From the NCBI RefSeq assembly GCF_001598915.1, contig NZ_BDAP01000001.1, positions 124,001 through 188,000 of the forward strand: a DNA stretch of 64,000 bases, written 5' to 3'. Under the pieces are notes generated by a model. It saw nothing but the letters and a program-made list of their open reading frames with translations. It searched no databases and was not told the DNA's origin. The stretch's first letter is position 1; each line of letters starts with the position of its first letter. The stretch comes from Williamsia muralis NBRC 105860 (GTDB taxonomy: Bacteria > Actinomycetota > Actinomycetes > Mycobacteriales > Mycobacteriaceae). This document shows, one piece after another, positions 56,984 to 64,000 of this stretch. The translations under genes and the position numbers were made by a program.

Positions 56984-57151
56984 GCCAGTTCCTCCGACTC
57001 GTGCCTGTTCCTCCGGTTGCAGTCGGAGGGTGTGACTGAAGTCGGAGGGAATCGGCGGGGAACGGGGCTTTGGTGGACGCCTGCTTGCCAGTTCCTCCGA
57101 CTCGTGCCTGTTCCTCCGGTTGCAGTCGGAGGGTGTGACTGAAGTCGGAGG
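56984..57151. repeat. Perfect 65-bp direct repeat with internal palindromes
   Basis: Positions 56984-57048 and 57087-57151 are identical over 65 bp, with 38 bp of unrelated sequence between them. Each copy contains CCTCCGACT/AGTCGGAGG-type and CCTCCG/CGGAGG hairpins. It lies in the gap between the last emb gene and the small membrane protein. Confidence 0.9.
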
Positions 57152-57171
57152 AAACAGGCGGAACCGAGGGC

Positions 57172-60100
57172 TCAGTACCGGGCCGCTCGCATCGGCGCAG
57201 GCGACCACAGACCCGAGTGCGTGCTCGATCCGATCGTCAGTTCGGCGGGCTTCGCGGGTGCGATCTCGCTGAACTGTTGCAGCGAACCCCAATCGCGACC
57301 CCAGTCGTTCCGCAGATAAGACGGAATGATGGTGGCGCGCAACATCGATTGGGTGACTCCCAACGGACCACCGGCATCGGCGGACATCCACGTCTGGCTG
57401 TTCTGGCGAGTTGCCTGCGCGTCGGGGAGGATGCGCCACTGCGGAACCTCGACGACGCCGTACTTCACCGCCATCGGCTTCTGGCACGGGAACACCAGCG
57501 CCGGCAGCCAGTCGATCAAGACCGGATCGTCCTTGCCCACCAGGTCGTTGAGCGTGCGCATCGTGGTGATGCGCGGCGGCGTCACCGCAAGCCACTGATC
57601 CGGTGCGCCTGCGTTGTCCTTGGCCATCACCCGGACCACCGAGGCACCCGTGGGGGCGTCGGAGAGCGGGAAGCGGAGGTTGCGCCAGATGGGTGGATCG
57701 CCGATGTCGATCGGGCTCATCTGTCCCATCGGGATGACCGTGTTCCCCGGTCCGGGCCTGCCGAACTCGACCACCAGTTGCTGTCCGGGCTGGGCGATGC
57801 CCTCGCCGTCCACCGCGGCGATACGGCCGGCAGCCGACAGGGTCAGCAACGGCGCATCGGCCTGTCGTTGCGGCATCTGGTACCAGGCCGAGGTGAGCGA
57901 TGCGTTCTGCGAACCGTAGCTGCCCAGGACGGGGGTCTCGGCAGGGTCGAGTCCGAACGGCAACCGCACGGTGGACCCGTTGACGCCGAGGGCGCCCTGT
58001 CCGCCACCGGTACCGGCCTCGTCTGCCTCTGTCGTGTCGCCCGACCCGGCCCCGGTCTGGGCGGTGTTCTGCGCCGTGGTGGTGTCGCTGGTCTCGGTGG
58101 CATCCACCGACAGATCGTTCGGCACACCGTTGGGGGTGAATCCCGCCATGCCCGTGCCGGCCAACGCGTCGCCGGGCGACAGATCGGCCTGCCCGGCCAC
58201 CGTTGCCGGTGCCAGCAGTCCGCGGTTCGGATCCGGTTCCACCAGAACGTCATTGGCGAGGGCGCAGATGTTGCCCTTCAGTGCGTCGACGTTGGAGTTC
58301 AGCCACGACCAGCTGTCCCGCTGCTCGTACGCAGCCTTGACAAACGAGAGCAGCATGAACAGGACCACCAGGCCGGCCAACACCGGCATGGGTGAAAAGG
58401 CCAGTCTGTGCAGTGCTTTCGACCCGGACGCCCGCCGTTCGGCGTCCACGTAGTCGTCCCGGAAGTGCTGGTAGAGGCCGACAAGCGTGGTGGCGACAGC
58501 GATCACCAGCACGATCCAGGTGACCCGGATCCCGCCGATGGCAGGCGGCTGATCCCACCAGGGGATGCCGTAGCTCGCCACGAACCACCAGCCGTTGGTG
58601 CCGGCGAACGACAACGCGACCACGTACAGCACCGCAGCGGCGAAGAAAGTGCGATTACGCCTGCGTCGCAACAGAGCAGGCGCCATCATCGCACCCGCCG
58701 CGGCGGCCAGCGCCGCGCCGATACCGGCGTAGACACCGAGGTGGTGGGTCCACTTGGTGGGGGTGAAGGCCAAGAAGAACATGAAGCCGAAGACACCGGC
58801 GACCAGGCGCCAGGTGGGCCCCTTCGCGATGCCCATCGGCTGGCGGCGGCGCAGCAACATGAGCAGCACCACCATCAGGCACAGGAACGCCATCAGGATG
58901 CCGAATCGCCTCGACAACGTGCCGTCGGCTGTGGGCAACATCAGGTAGTAGTACCGAACGGGTTCCTGCCACCATTCGAGCGTCGGCCCCACCTCGGAGG
59001 CGACCTGCGACGACGTCAGGATCGTCGAGAGGGTCTGATCGGCAAAGATGTTGTACAGCACCGATGTTCCCGCGGCGAGGATGGGCATCAGCAGCGGTAG
59101 CAGCCCGTCGCGGTGCCTGCGTGCGACCACTCGTCTCAGCAGTGGGCGGATTCCGGCGAGCAGCAGCGCGACGGCCATCAGGCCACCTGGTGCGAGCGCG
59201 AGGGTAAAGGCGGCAACAGCCGAACCGATCGCCAGCGGCAGCAACCGACCGGTGGCGATGGCGCGGTCGACGCAACACCAGGTGAGCAGTGCGCCGATGG
59301 CGAGTGCGGGTTCGGGGCGCAGGCCGTTGTTGAACGGCATCCAGATGGCCAGGAACACAAACGCTGCCGACCACAGAGCCGGGGTGGAGTGGCGGACCGT
59401 TCGGCCGAGGCGCGGGATCACCTCACGCGAGATCAGCCACCATCCGAGAAGGCCCAGCAAGAACGCTGGCAGACGCATCCACGGCGCCGACAGGCTGACC
59501 TCGGTCATCGCCGAGATCACCTGGTAATGCCAGCCGAATGGATCCTGGGGCACTCCGTAGTAGCGGTAGTAGTTGTCGACGTACCCGGCTTCTCCGGCGA
59601 TGCGCCCGACGGTGAAGTTGTAGCCGTCGTCGGAGGTGTTCGACCCCATCAGCCACCAGAAACCGAGCACCGCGAACACCACGACGTCGGAGAACCGGAT
59701 GGTCCACCAGTGGGTGGGCAGGATGCGCCGATGTCTGCGACCGTCGCGGGAGTCGAGGAGCGCGAGCGCGATCAGCGACACCACAGTCATTGCCACACCG
59801 ATGACGAGGGCGGCGAACTTCAGGTTGGTGGGGGTGGTGACGAATCGGGTGTCGATTGTCGCGCTGAACTCCAACCCCTCGGGTGAGGTGCCTTGGGGGA
59901 GTTCGGTGAAGACGCCGACGATCTGTGGTCGGAGATTGGGATCGCGGACGTCGAAGGACAACTGGCCTTCGGAGCCGCCGTTCTCGATGCGCCCGGCCGT
60001 ACCTTCACCGTCGGCCTCGACGATGATGCGGCAGTTCGGATCCGCCTGCGCGACAGCCCGATCCGCGGTCAGCAACACCACGTCGCGGCCGGTCACCGTG

Positions 60101-60480
60101 ATGCTGTCGGACGTGGCCCGGATGAACAGGCCCTTGGACGTGGCCTCCTGCCCGCCGGCGGGGATCGTCGAGAGCAGAACCCCACCGTCGGCGGGGAGGT
60201 CGGCAGCGGTGGAGCAGGGAACGGAGACCCGCATGTCGGTGGGGACAAACGACACCAGCGGCGCCGCCACGTTGACCACCTGGTTGTCCTGTGGCCAGTT
60301 GAGTTGCGCCGTGGTCTGATTCACCGGCATGAGCGGGCTCAGGCAGGCGAGCAGGAACCCGATGAGGCCGGAGACAACCGCCACGATCTTGACGTTGCGG
60401 TAGCCAGGGCCGACGTAGCGGCTCAGGCTCCGCTTTCCCGTGGGCGGTTCTGTGTTGATGGTGCTCGCCTTTTCACTCAT
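57172..60480 (-). CDS. embB: Arabinosyltransferase Emb, third of cluster (embB position)
   Basis: This 1102-residue GT-C enzyme has a first N-terminal membrane helix (VKIVAVVSGLIGFLLACLSP), a periplasmic jellyroll, about fifteen membrane helices in all and a C-terminal carbohydrate-binding domain ending GLWSPAPMRAARY. The ethambutol-region motif is TSDDGYNFTVGRIAGEAGYV, with the catalytic Asp-Asp. It extends arabinan using decaprenyl-phosphoarabinose. Its start overlaps the previous emb gene by 8 bp. It is named by position; the motif mixes EmbA-like (DDGYN) and EmbB-like (DPFGWHY) features. Confidence 0.9.
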   Translation of the reverse strand: MSEKASTINTEPPTGKRSLSRYVGPGYRNVKIVAVVSGLIGFLLACLSPLMPVNQTTAQLNWPQDNQVVNVAAPLVSFVPTDMRVSVPCSTAADLPADGGVLLSTIPAGGQEATSKGLFIRATSDSITVTGRDVVLLTADRAVAQADPNCRIIVEADGEGTAGRIENGGSEGQLSFDVRDPNLRPQIVGVFTELPQGTSPEGLEFSATIDTRFVTTPTNLKFAALVIGVAMTVVSLIALALLDSRDGRRHRRILPTHWWTIRFSDVVVFAVLGFWWLMGSNTSDDGYNFTVGRIAGEAGYVDNYYRYYGVPQDPFGWHYQVISAMTEVSLSAPWMRLPAFLLGLLGWWLISREVIPRLGRTVRHSTPALWSAAFVFLAIWMPFNNGLRPEPALAIGALLTWCCVDRAIATGRLLPLAIGSAVAAFTLALAPGGLMAVALLLAGIRPLLRRVVARRHRDGLLPLLMPILAAGTSVLYNIFADQTLSTILTSSQVASEVGPTLEWWQEPVRYYYLMLPTADGTLSRRFGILMAFLCLMVVLLMLLRRRQPMGIAKGPTWRLVAGVFGFMFFLAFTPTKWTHHLGVYAGIGAALAAAAGAMMAPALLRRRRNRTFFAAAVLYVVALSFAGTNGWWFVASYGIPWWDQPPAIGGIRVTWIVLVIAVATTLVGLYQHFRDDYVDAERRASGSKALHRLAFSPMPVLAGLVVLFMLLSFVKAAYEQRDSWSWLNSNVDALKGNICALANDVLVEPDPNRGLLAPATVAGQADLSPGDALAGTGMAGFTPNGVPNDLSVDATETSDTTTAQNTAQTGAGSGDTTEADEAGTGGGQGALGVNGSTVRLPFGLDPAETPVLGSYGSQNASLTSAWYQMPQRQADAPLLTLSAAGRIAAVDGEGIAQPGQQLVVEFGRPGPGNTVIPMGQMSPIDIGDPPIWRNLRFPLSDAPTGASVVRVMAKDNAGAPDQWLAVTPPRITTMRTLNDLVGKDDPVLIDWLPALVFPCQKPMAVKYGVVEVPQWRILPDAQATRQNSQTWMSADAGGPLGVTQSMLRATIIPSYLRNDWGRDWGSLQQFSEIAPAKPAELTIGSSTHSGLWSPAPMRAARY

Positions 60481-63400
60481 TTTCCTGCGGCACCACCCTC
60501 AGTGAGCCGGTGCGTGACCATCCCCAGTTCTTCTCTGTCCCCGTGGTGATCTCGGCTGCCGGAGCATCGGGCACCAAGGGGGTGTACTTCTCCAGCGACC
60601 CCCAGTCTCGATACCAGTCGTCGTCGAGGTAGGTCGCCACGGTGTTCGCCCGCGCCAGCGCCTCGGGCACGGCCAGCACACCGCCGTCGTCCGCGGCCTG
60701 CCACGTCTTGGATTGGGAGGCGGCGGTCACCCTGTCCGGCAGGATGCGCCACTGCGGGATGTCGGCGACTCCATCGGTGATGGAAAACGGTTGCTGGCAA
60801 GGGAACTGAGACGCCGCGCTCAGGTCGATCAGCGTGGGGGAGTCCGATCCGACGACCTCTTGCAGGGTCTTGAGCTGCGGTGCGCGGGGTGGGGTGACCG
60901 CGAGCCACTGCTTGGGGTTGACGTTGTTGTCCTTGGCCACGATCCGCATGGCGGTGGCATCCCGGGGGACCTGCGCCATCGGGACGCGCAGGTTGCGCCA
61001 CGGCCGGTTCGGCTTGTCGGGCCCGGGGTCGATGGGCACGATCTGCGGGCCGAGGTCGGTGAACGACCCATCGGGGTTCGGGACGCCGAACTGCACCTTC
61101 AGCTGCTGCCCGAAGGTAGCCACACCCTCCTCGTTGAACGTGAACACCGGTCCGGCGGCGCTGAACACGAGTAGCGGCGACGCGTCACGGGCGGGGAGGT
61201 TGTACCAGCCGGTGGTCAGTGACGCCTCTCCCGAGTCGTACCCGTAGCTGCCGAGCACCGGCGTGGTGGCCGGGTCGAGCCCGAACGGCAGCGCCACGGT
61301 GGAACCGTTGACCGTTTCCGGCCCGGTTCCGCCGGTGATACCGGCACCGGCCCCCGAGACCACAAAGGGTTTGTTGAAGCTGGCCGACACGTTCATCTGG
61401 CCGGGGCGGGCGGAGCCCGCCTCGGGTGTCAGGTCGCCGGCAACGCCGTTCGGGGTGAAACCGACCGCATCGTCGCCGGCGAGGGCGTCGGGCGCCGATG
61501 CACCGTCGGCAGGGGTCAGCATGCCGCGGTTCGGGTCTTCCTCGACCAGCACCGCATCCGCCATCGCGCAGCTGTTCCCGCGAAGAGCATCGAAGTTCGC
61601 ACCGAGCACCGTGTAGGCGGGATACCGCGACAACGCGGCCTTGGCGAAGACCGCCAGCATGCAGATCACCATGAAACCGGCGATCAGGGCGATGGGGGAG
61701 GAGGCGATGAACAGGCGGCGGCGGTCGGACCGCGCCTCGGCGGCCGACGCGTCGGGTCCGTGGGCAAGCCCCTTGTTGGCGACGTAGTCGAGGCGCAGGT
61801 GCTGCCACACCGCGACGGCGCCTGCCACCACGGCGAGAACAAGGAAGATGGTGGACACTTCGCGACCGGCGAGTACCGGTGCCTTGTCGAACCACGAGAT
61901 GCCGAAGTTGTAGGCGAAGGGCCAGGCGTTCTCGCCGGCCATCGCCGCGGCGAGGGCGAAGAGCAGTCCCGCGACGAAGACCGACAGGTTGCGCACCGAC
62001 CGCGCCGCCGACTGGGCGACAGCGATGGTGGCCGTGGCGGCCAGCGCAGCGGCGAAACCGGCGAACACGCCGTAGTGGATGGTCCACTTGGTGGGTGTGA
62101 ACATCATCAGCAGCAACGTGATCAGCGTGGCGCCGAGCAGTCGCCAGGCCGGCCCCGGATCGACCGCACGAATCTTCTTGCGTCGCAACATCACCGCGAG
62201 TGTCGCGAACACCGACGACAGCAACAGCAGGAGCGGCACCCGACGGGTCAGGGCGCCGTCGGGGGTGGTGACGGTGATGAAGTAGTACCGCAGGTACTCC
62301 TGCCACCACGAGATGGTCGGTCCGACGATGTAGCGCGTGCGCACGGCATCGAACACCGATGCCAAGGTCTGATCGCGGAAGACCACGAGCACGACCAGCG
62401 AGGCAGCCGCGATGGACGGTGCCATCACAGCGGCGAGGTTGAGCACCCGCACGCGGTTTCCGCGTTCGGGATCGCGGCCGCGTTCGAGCAGCACCCGCAG
62501 CATGGGCCGGGCGCCCACGATCAGCACGGCGACCGCGATGACACCCTGCGGCGCCAGGGCGAGAGTGAGCCCGGCGCACATCGCAGCCAGGGCGGCCGGT
62601 AGCAATCGGCGCGTCGCGATGGCGTGCTCGACGGCCCACCAGGTCAGCAGGGACCCCAGGATGATGATCGATTCGCTGCGCAGACCGCTGGCGAACGGCA
62701 GCCAGAACGCGGTGAAGACGGCCGCAGCCGCCCAGATGGCCCAGGCGCTGCGGCGGACTCCGGCACCGAGCCGGGGCAGCAGCACCCGGGACAGGATGAA
62801 CCACGACCCGAGGCCTGCGGCCAGCGAAGGGATGCGCATCCACAGTCCCGAGGCCGACACCTCCGACCAGAGGGCCAGGAACGAGTAGTACCAGTCGAAC
62901 GGCGCCTCGGCGATGCCGTAGAAGCGGTAGTAGTTGGCGAGATAACCGGCACCCTCCGACGCGCGGCCCATGTTGAGGATGTAGCCGTCGTCGGGTGAGC
63001 CGGCGCCGAGGAAGTGCCAGATGAGCAGCACGGTGGTGACGGCCAGGTCGGTGAGACGCGGTCGCAGTACCTTGCCCCATGCGGGGGTGCCGATCCGCCG
63101 GTGGTAACCGGCGAGCCAGTCGAGCCTGCCGAGGCAGATCAACGAGACGGCGATCGCGATGATCCCGACGATCAACGCGAGTTGCTTGATCAGGGTCGGC
63201 GTCGAGGAGAAGCGCGTGTCCACCACTGTGGTGACCGAAAGCCCCTGCGCCTGGGCGGCTTTCACGTCGTCGGTGGGGATGTCGGTGAAGACGCCGTCGA
63301 ACTGTGGTCGTTGGTCGATGCCCAGGGTGCCGACCGGACCGAGACCGACGAACTGTGCACCCACCCCTCCCGGGTTCGACCAGATCCGCAGATCGCGGCA

Positions 63401-63811
63401 CTGCGGCGATCCGACGGCGTCGCGGGGCGCCGTGGCAGCCAGCTCGTTACGGAACACCACCGACACCGACGACGCGGAGGCGGAGACCACCAGGGCCTTC
63501 TGATTGAACTGCTGGGCGCTCGGCGGCATCGTTGCCAGCACCAGGCCCCCGTCGGTTCCGAGGCTGTCGATCAGGGAGCACGGAATGGTCGCATCGAGGG
63601 TCTGTGGCGTCTGCGCGATCAGCGGTGCGGTGACCGAAGCGGTCGCGCTGGAAAGCGGCTGACCTGCGGGCCAATCGATCTTCGAGGTGGATTTGTTGAC
63701 CGGCAGCAGAGGGGTGATCGCACACAGCACGATCCCGACCAGTCCCGCCACGATTGCGGTCCAACGGACAGTCCCCGCACTGGGGATGTGAGAGGACACA
63801 GGCACGAGCAA
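60473..63811 (-). CDS. embA: Arabinosyltransferase Emb, second of cluster (embA position)
   Basis: This 1112-residue GT-C enzyme has the same layout as its neighbour. The motif is SPDDGYILNMGRASEGAGYL followed by EAPFDWYYSFLALWSEVSAS, and the C-terminal domain contains ITTGTEKNWGWSRTGSLRV. The position suggests embA, but the DDGYI and Met of ILNM resemble EmbB/EmbC of M. tuberculosis, so the paralogue name is provisional. The frame opens at TTG 63811; GTG codons at 63805 and 63799 are alternatives. It overlaps the next emb gene by 8 bp. Confidence 0.88.
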   Translation of the reverse strand: MLVPVSSHIPSAGTVRWTAIVAGLVGIVLCAITPLLPVNKSTSKIDWPAGQPLSSATASVTAPLIAQTPQTLDATIPCSLIDSLGTDGGLVLATMPPSAQQFNQKALVVSASASSVSVVFRNELAATAPRDAVGSPQCRDLRIWSNPGGVGAQFVGLGPVGTLGIDQRPQFDGVFTDIPTDDVKAAQAQGLSVTTVVDTRFSSTPTLIKQLALIVGIIAIAVSLICLGRLDWLAGYHRRIGTPAWGKVLRPRLTDLAVTTVLLIWHFLGAGSPDDGYILNMGRASEGAGYLANYYRFYGIAEAPFDWYYSFLALWSEVSASGLWMRIPSLAAGLGSWFILSRVLLPRLGAGVRRSAWAIWAAAAVFTAFWLPFASGLRSESIIILGSLLTWWAVEHAIATRRLLPAALAAMCAGLTLALAPQGVIAVAVLIVGARPMLRVLLERGRDPERGNRVRVLNLAAVMAPSIAAASLVVLVVFRDQTLASVFDAVRTRYIVGPTISWWQEYLRYYFITVTTPDGALTRRVPLLLLLSSVFATLAVMLRRKKIRAVDPGPAWRLLGATLITLLLMMFTPTKWTIHYGVFAGFAAALAATATIAVAQSAARSVRNLSVFVAGLLFALAAAMAGENAWPFAYNFGISWFDKAPVLAGREVSTIFLVLAVVAGAVAVWQHLRLDYVANKGLAHGPDASAAEARSDRRRLFIASSPIALIAGFMVICMLAVFAKAALSRYPAYTVLGANFDALRGNSCAMADAVLVEEDPNRGMLTPADGASAPDALAGDDAVGFTPNGVAGDLTPEAGSARPGQMNVSASFNKPFVVSGAGAGITGGTGPETVNGSTVALPFGLDPATTPVLGSYGYDSGEASLTTGWYNLPARDASPLLVFSAAGPVFTFNEEGVATFGQQLKVQFGVPNPDGSFTDLGPQIVPIDPGPDKPNRPWRNLRVPMAQVPRDATAMRIVAKDNNVNPKQWLAVTPPRAPQLKTLQEVVGSDSPTLIDLSAASQFPCQQPFSITDGVADIPQWRILPDRVTAASQSKTWQAADDGGVLAVPEALARANTVATYLDDDWYRDWGSLEKYTPLVPDAPAAEITTGTEKNWGWSRTGSLRVVPQENE

Positions 63812-63896
63812 CGATGGTATTGCACTGACCTGAGAGCCCGAACCTCCCCCGAGCGGGGGATCGGTCCTGTGCCCGCTGCGGTGACCTACGGCACAG

Positions 63897-64000
63897 TCAG
63901 TACCGGATGGGCGCAGGACTCCACAGTCCGGACCGCGTGGTCTCGCCCAGCTTCAGTTCGGCAAGATCCGCCGGCTCACCGTAGGGCTCGTAGCGGACCA
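63897..64000 (-). CDS. embC: Arabinosyltransferase Emb, first of cluster (embC position), 3' end only
   Basis: Only the last 33 codons are in the window. They read to SGLWSPAPIRY and a stop, the typical Emb C-terminus (compare SGLWSPAPM in the third gene). The rest lies beyond the right edge. An 85-bp gap separates it from the next emb gene. Confidence 0.8.
   Translation of the reverse strand, partial: VRYEPYGEPADLAELKLGETTRSGLWSPAPIRY

Noticed and set aside
56984-57151. Possible CRISPR array
   Set aside because: There are only two copies, each 65 bp with internal palindromes, no regular spacers and no cas genes nearby.

Overview
The window is high-GC actinobacterial DNA from a mycolic-acid-producing member of the Mycobacteriales. 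Its right half is the arabinogalactan and mycolate locus (glf, glfT2, PAP2 phosphatase, ubiA, aftB, two antigen-85-type mycolyltransferases, a cutinase-family hydrolase, fadD32, pks13, accD4, emb genes), with gene order close to Mycobacterium tuberculosis Rv3793-Rv3818. There are no PE/PPE genes, no erp, and one mycolyltransferase carries LGFP repeats, so a Gordonia/Williamsia/Rhodococcus-type organism is more likely than Mycobacterium. The genus is an inference. No tRNA, rRNA, CRISPR array, insertion sequence or prophage was seen.

Positions 1-18 kb form a general-stress region. A SigF/SigB-type sigma factor (4159-4986) sits among two anti-sigma-type ATPases and two STAS antagonists. Around them lie an SDR, a ChaB-like protein, a zinc alcohol dehydrogenase, a FAD/Rieske oxidoreductase, a metallo-beta-lactamase/Rieske protein, a three-glycosyltransferase operon, a ThDP enzyme, two PlsC-type acyltransferases and a HAD phosphatase. 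Several of these genes carry the stress-sigma promoter GTTT-N15/16-GGGTA(A/T) in the right place and orientation.

Positions 18-34 kb hold wall-remodelling and accessory genes. A peptidoglycan amidase and a SpoIID-like protein are divergently transcribed and both carry LGFP modules. Then come a DUF5709-like protein, a membrane-anchored Hsp70-like protein, two Asp-rich repeat proteins, an MBL hydrolase, a GT4, a TetR regulator, the dynamin-like pair iniA-iniC, an ECF sigma factor with an overlapping NTF2-like gene, and a third acidic protein. The acidic-protein operon and the third acidic gene share one ECF-like promoter, GGAAC-N18-CTCCTAT.

Positions 34-64 kb are the envelope locus. glf-glfT2-PAP2-ubiA-aftB overlap as one operon making galactan and decaprenyl-phosphoarabinose and adding terminal arabinose. 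The two mycolyltransferases, a DUF732-like lipoprotein, a cutinase and an F420-type oxidoreductase follow. fadD32-pks13-accD4 perform mycolate condensation. On the opposite strand, convergent with accD4, lie a small membrane protein and three emb arabinosyltransferases, the first cut by the window edge. CCTCCG/CGGAGG palindromes, including a perfect 65-bp direct repeat, fill the gaps between accD4 and the last emb gene.
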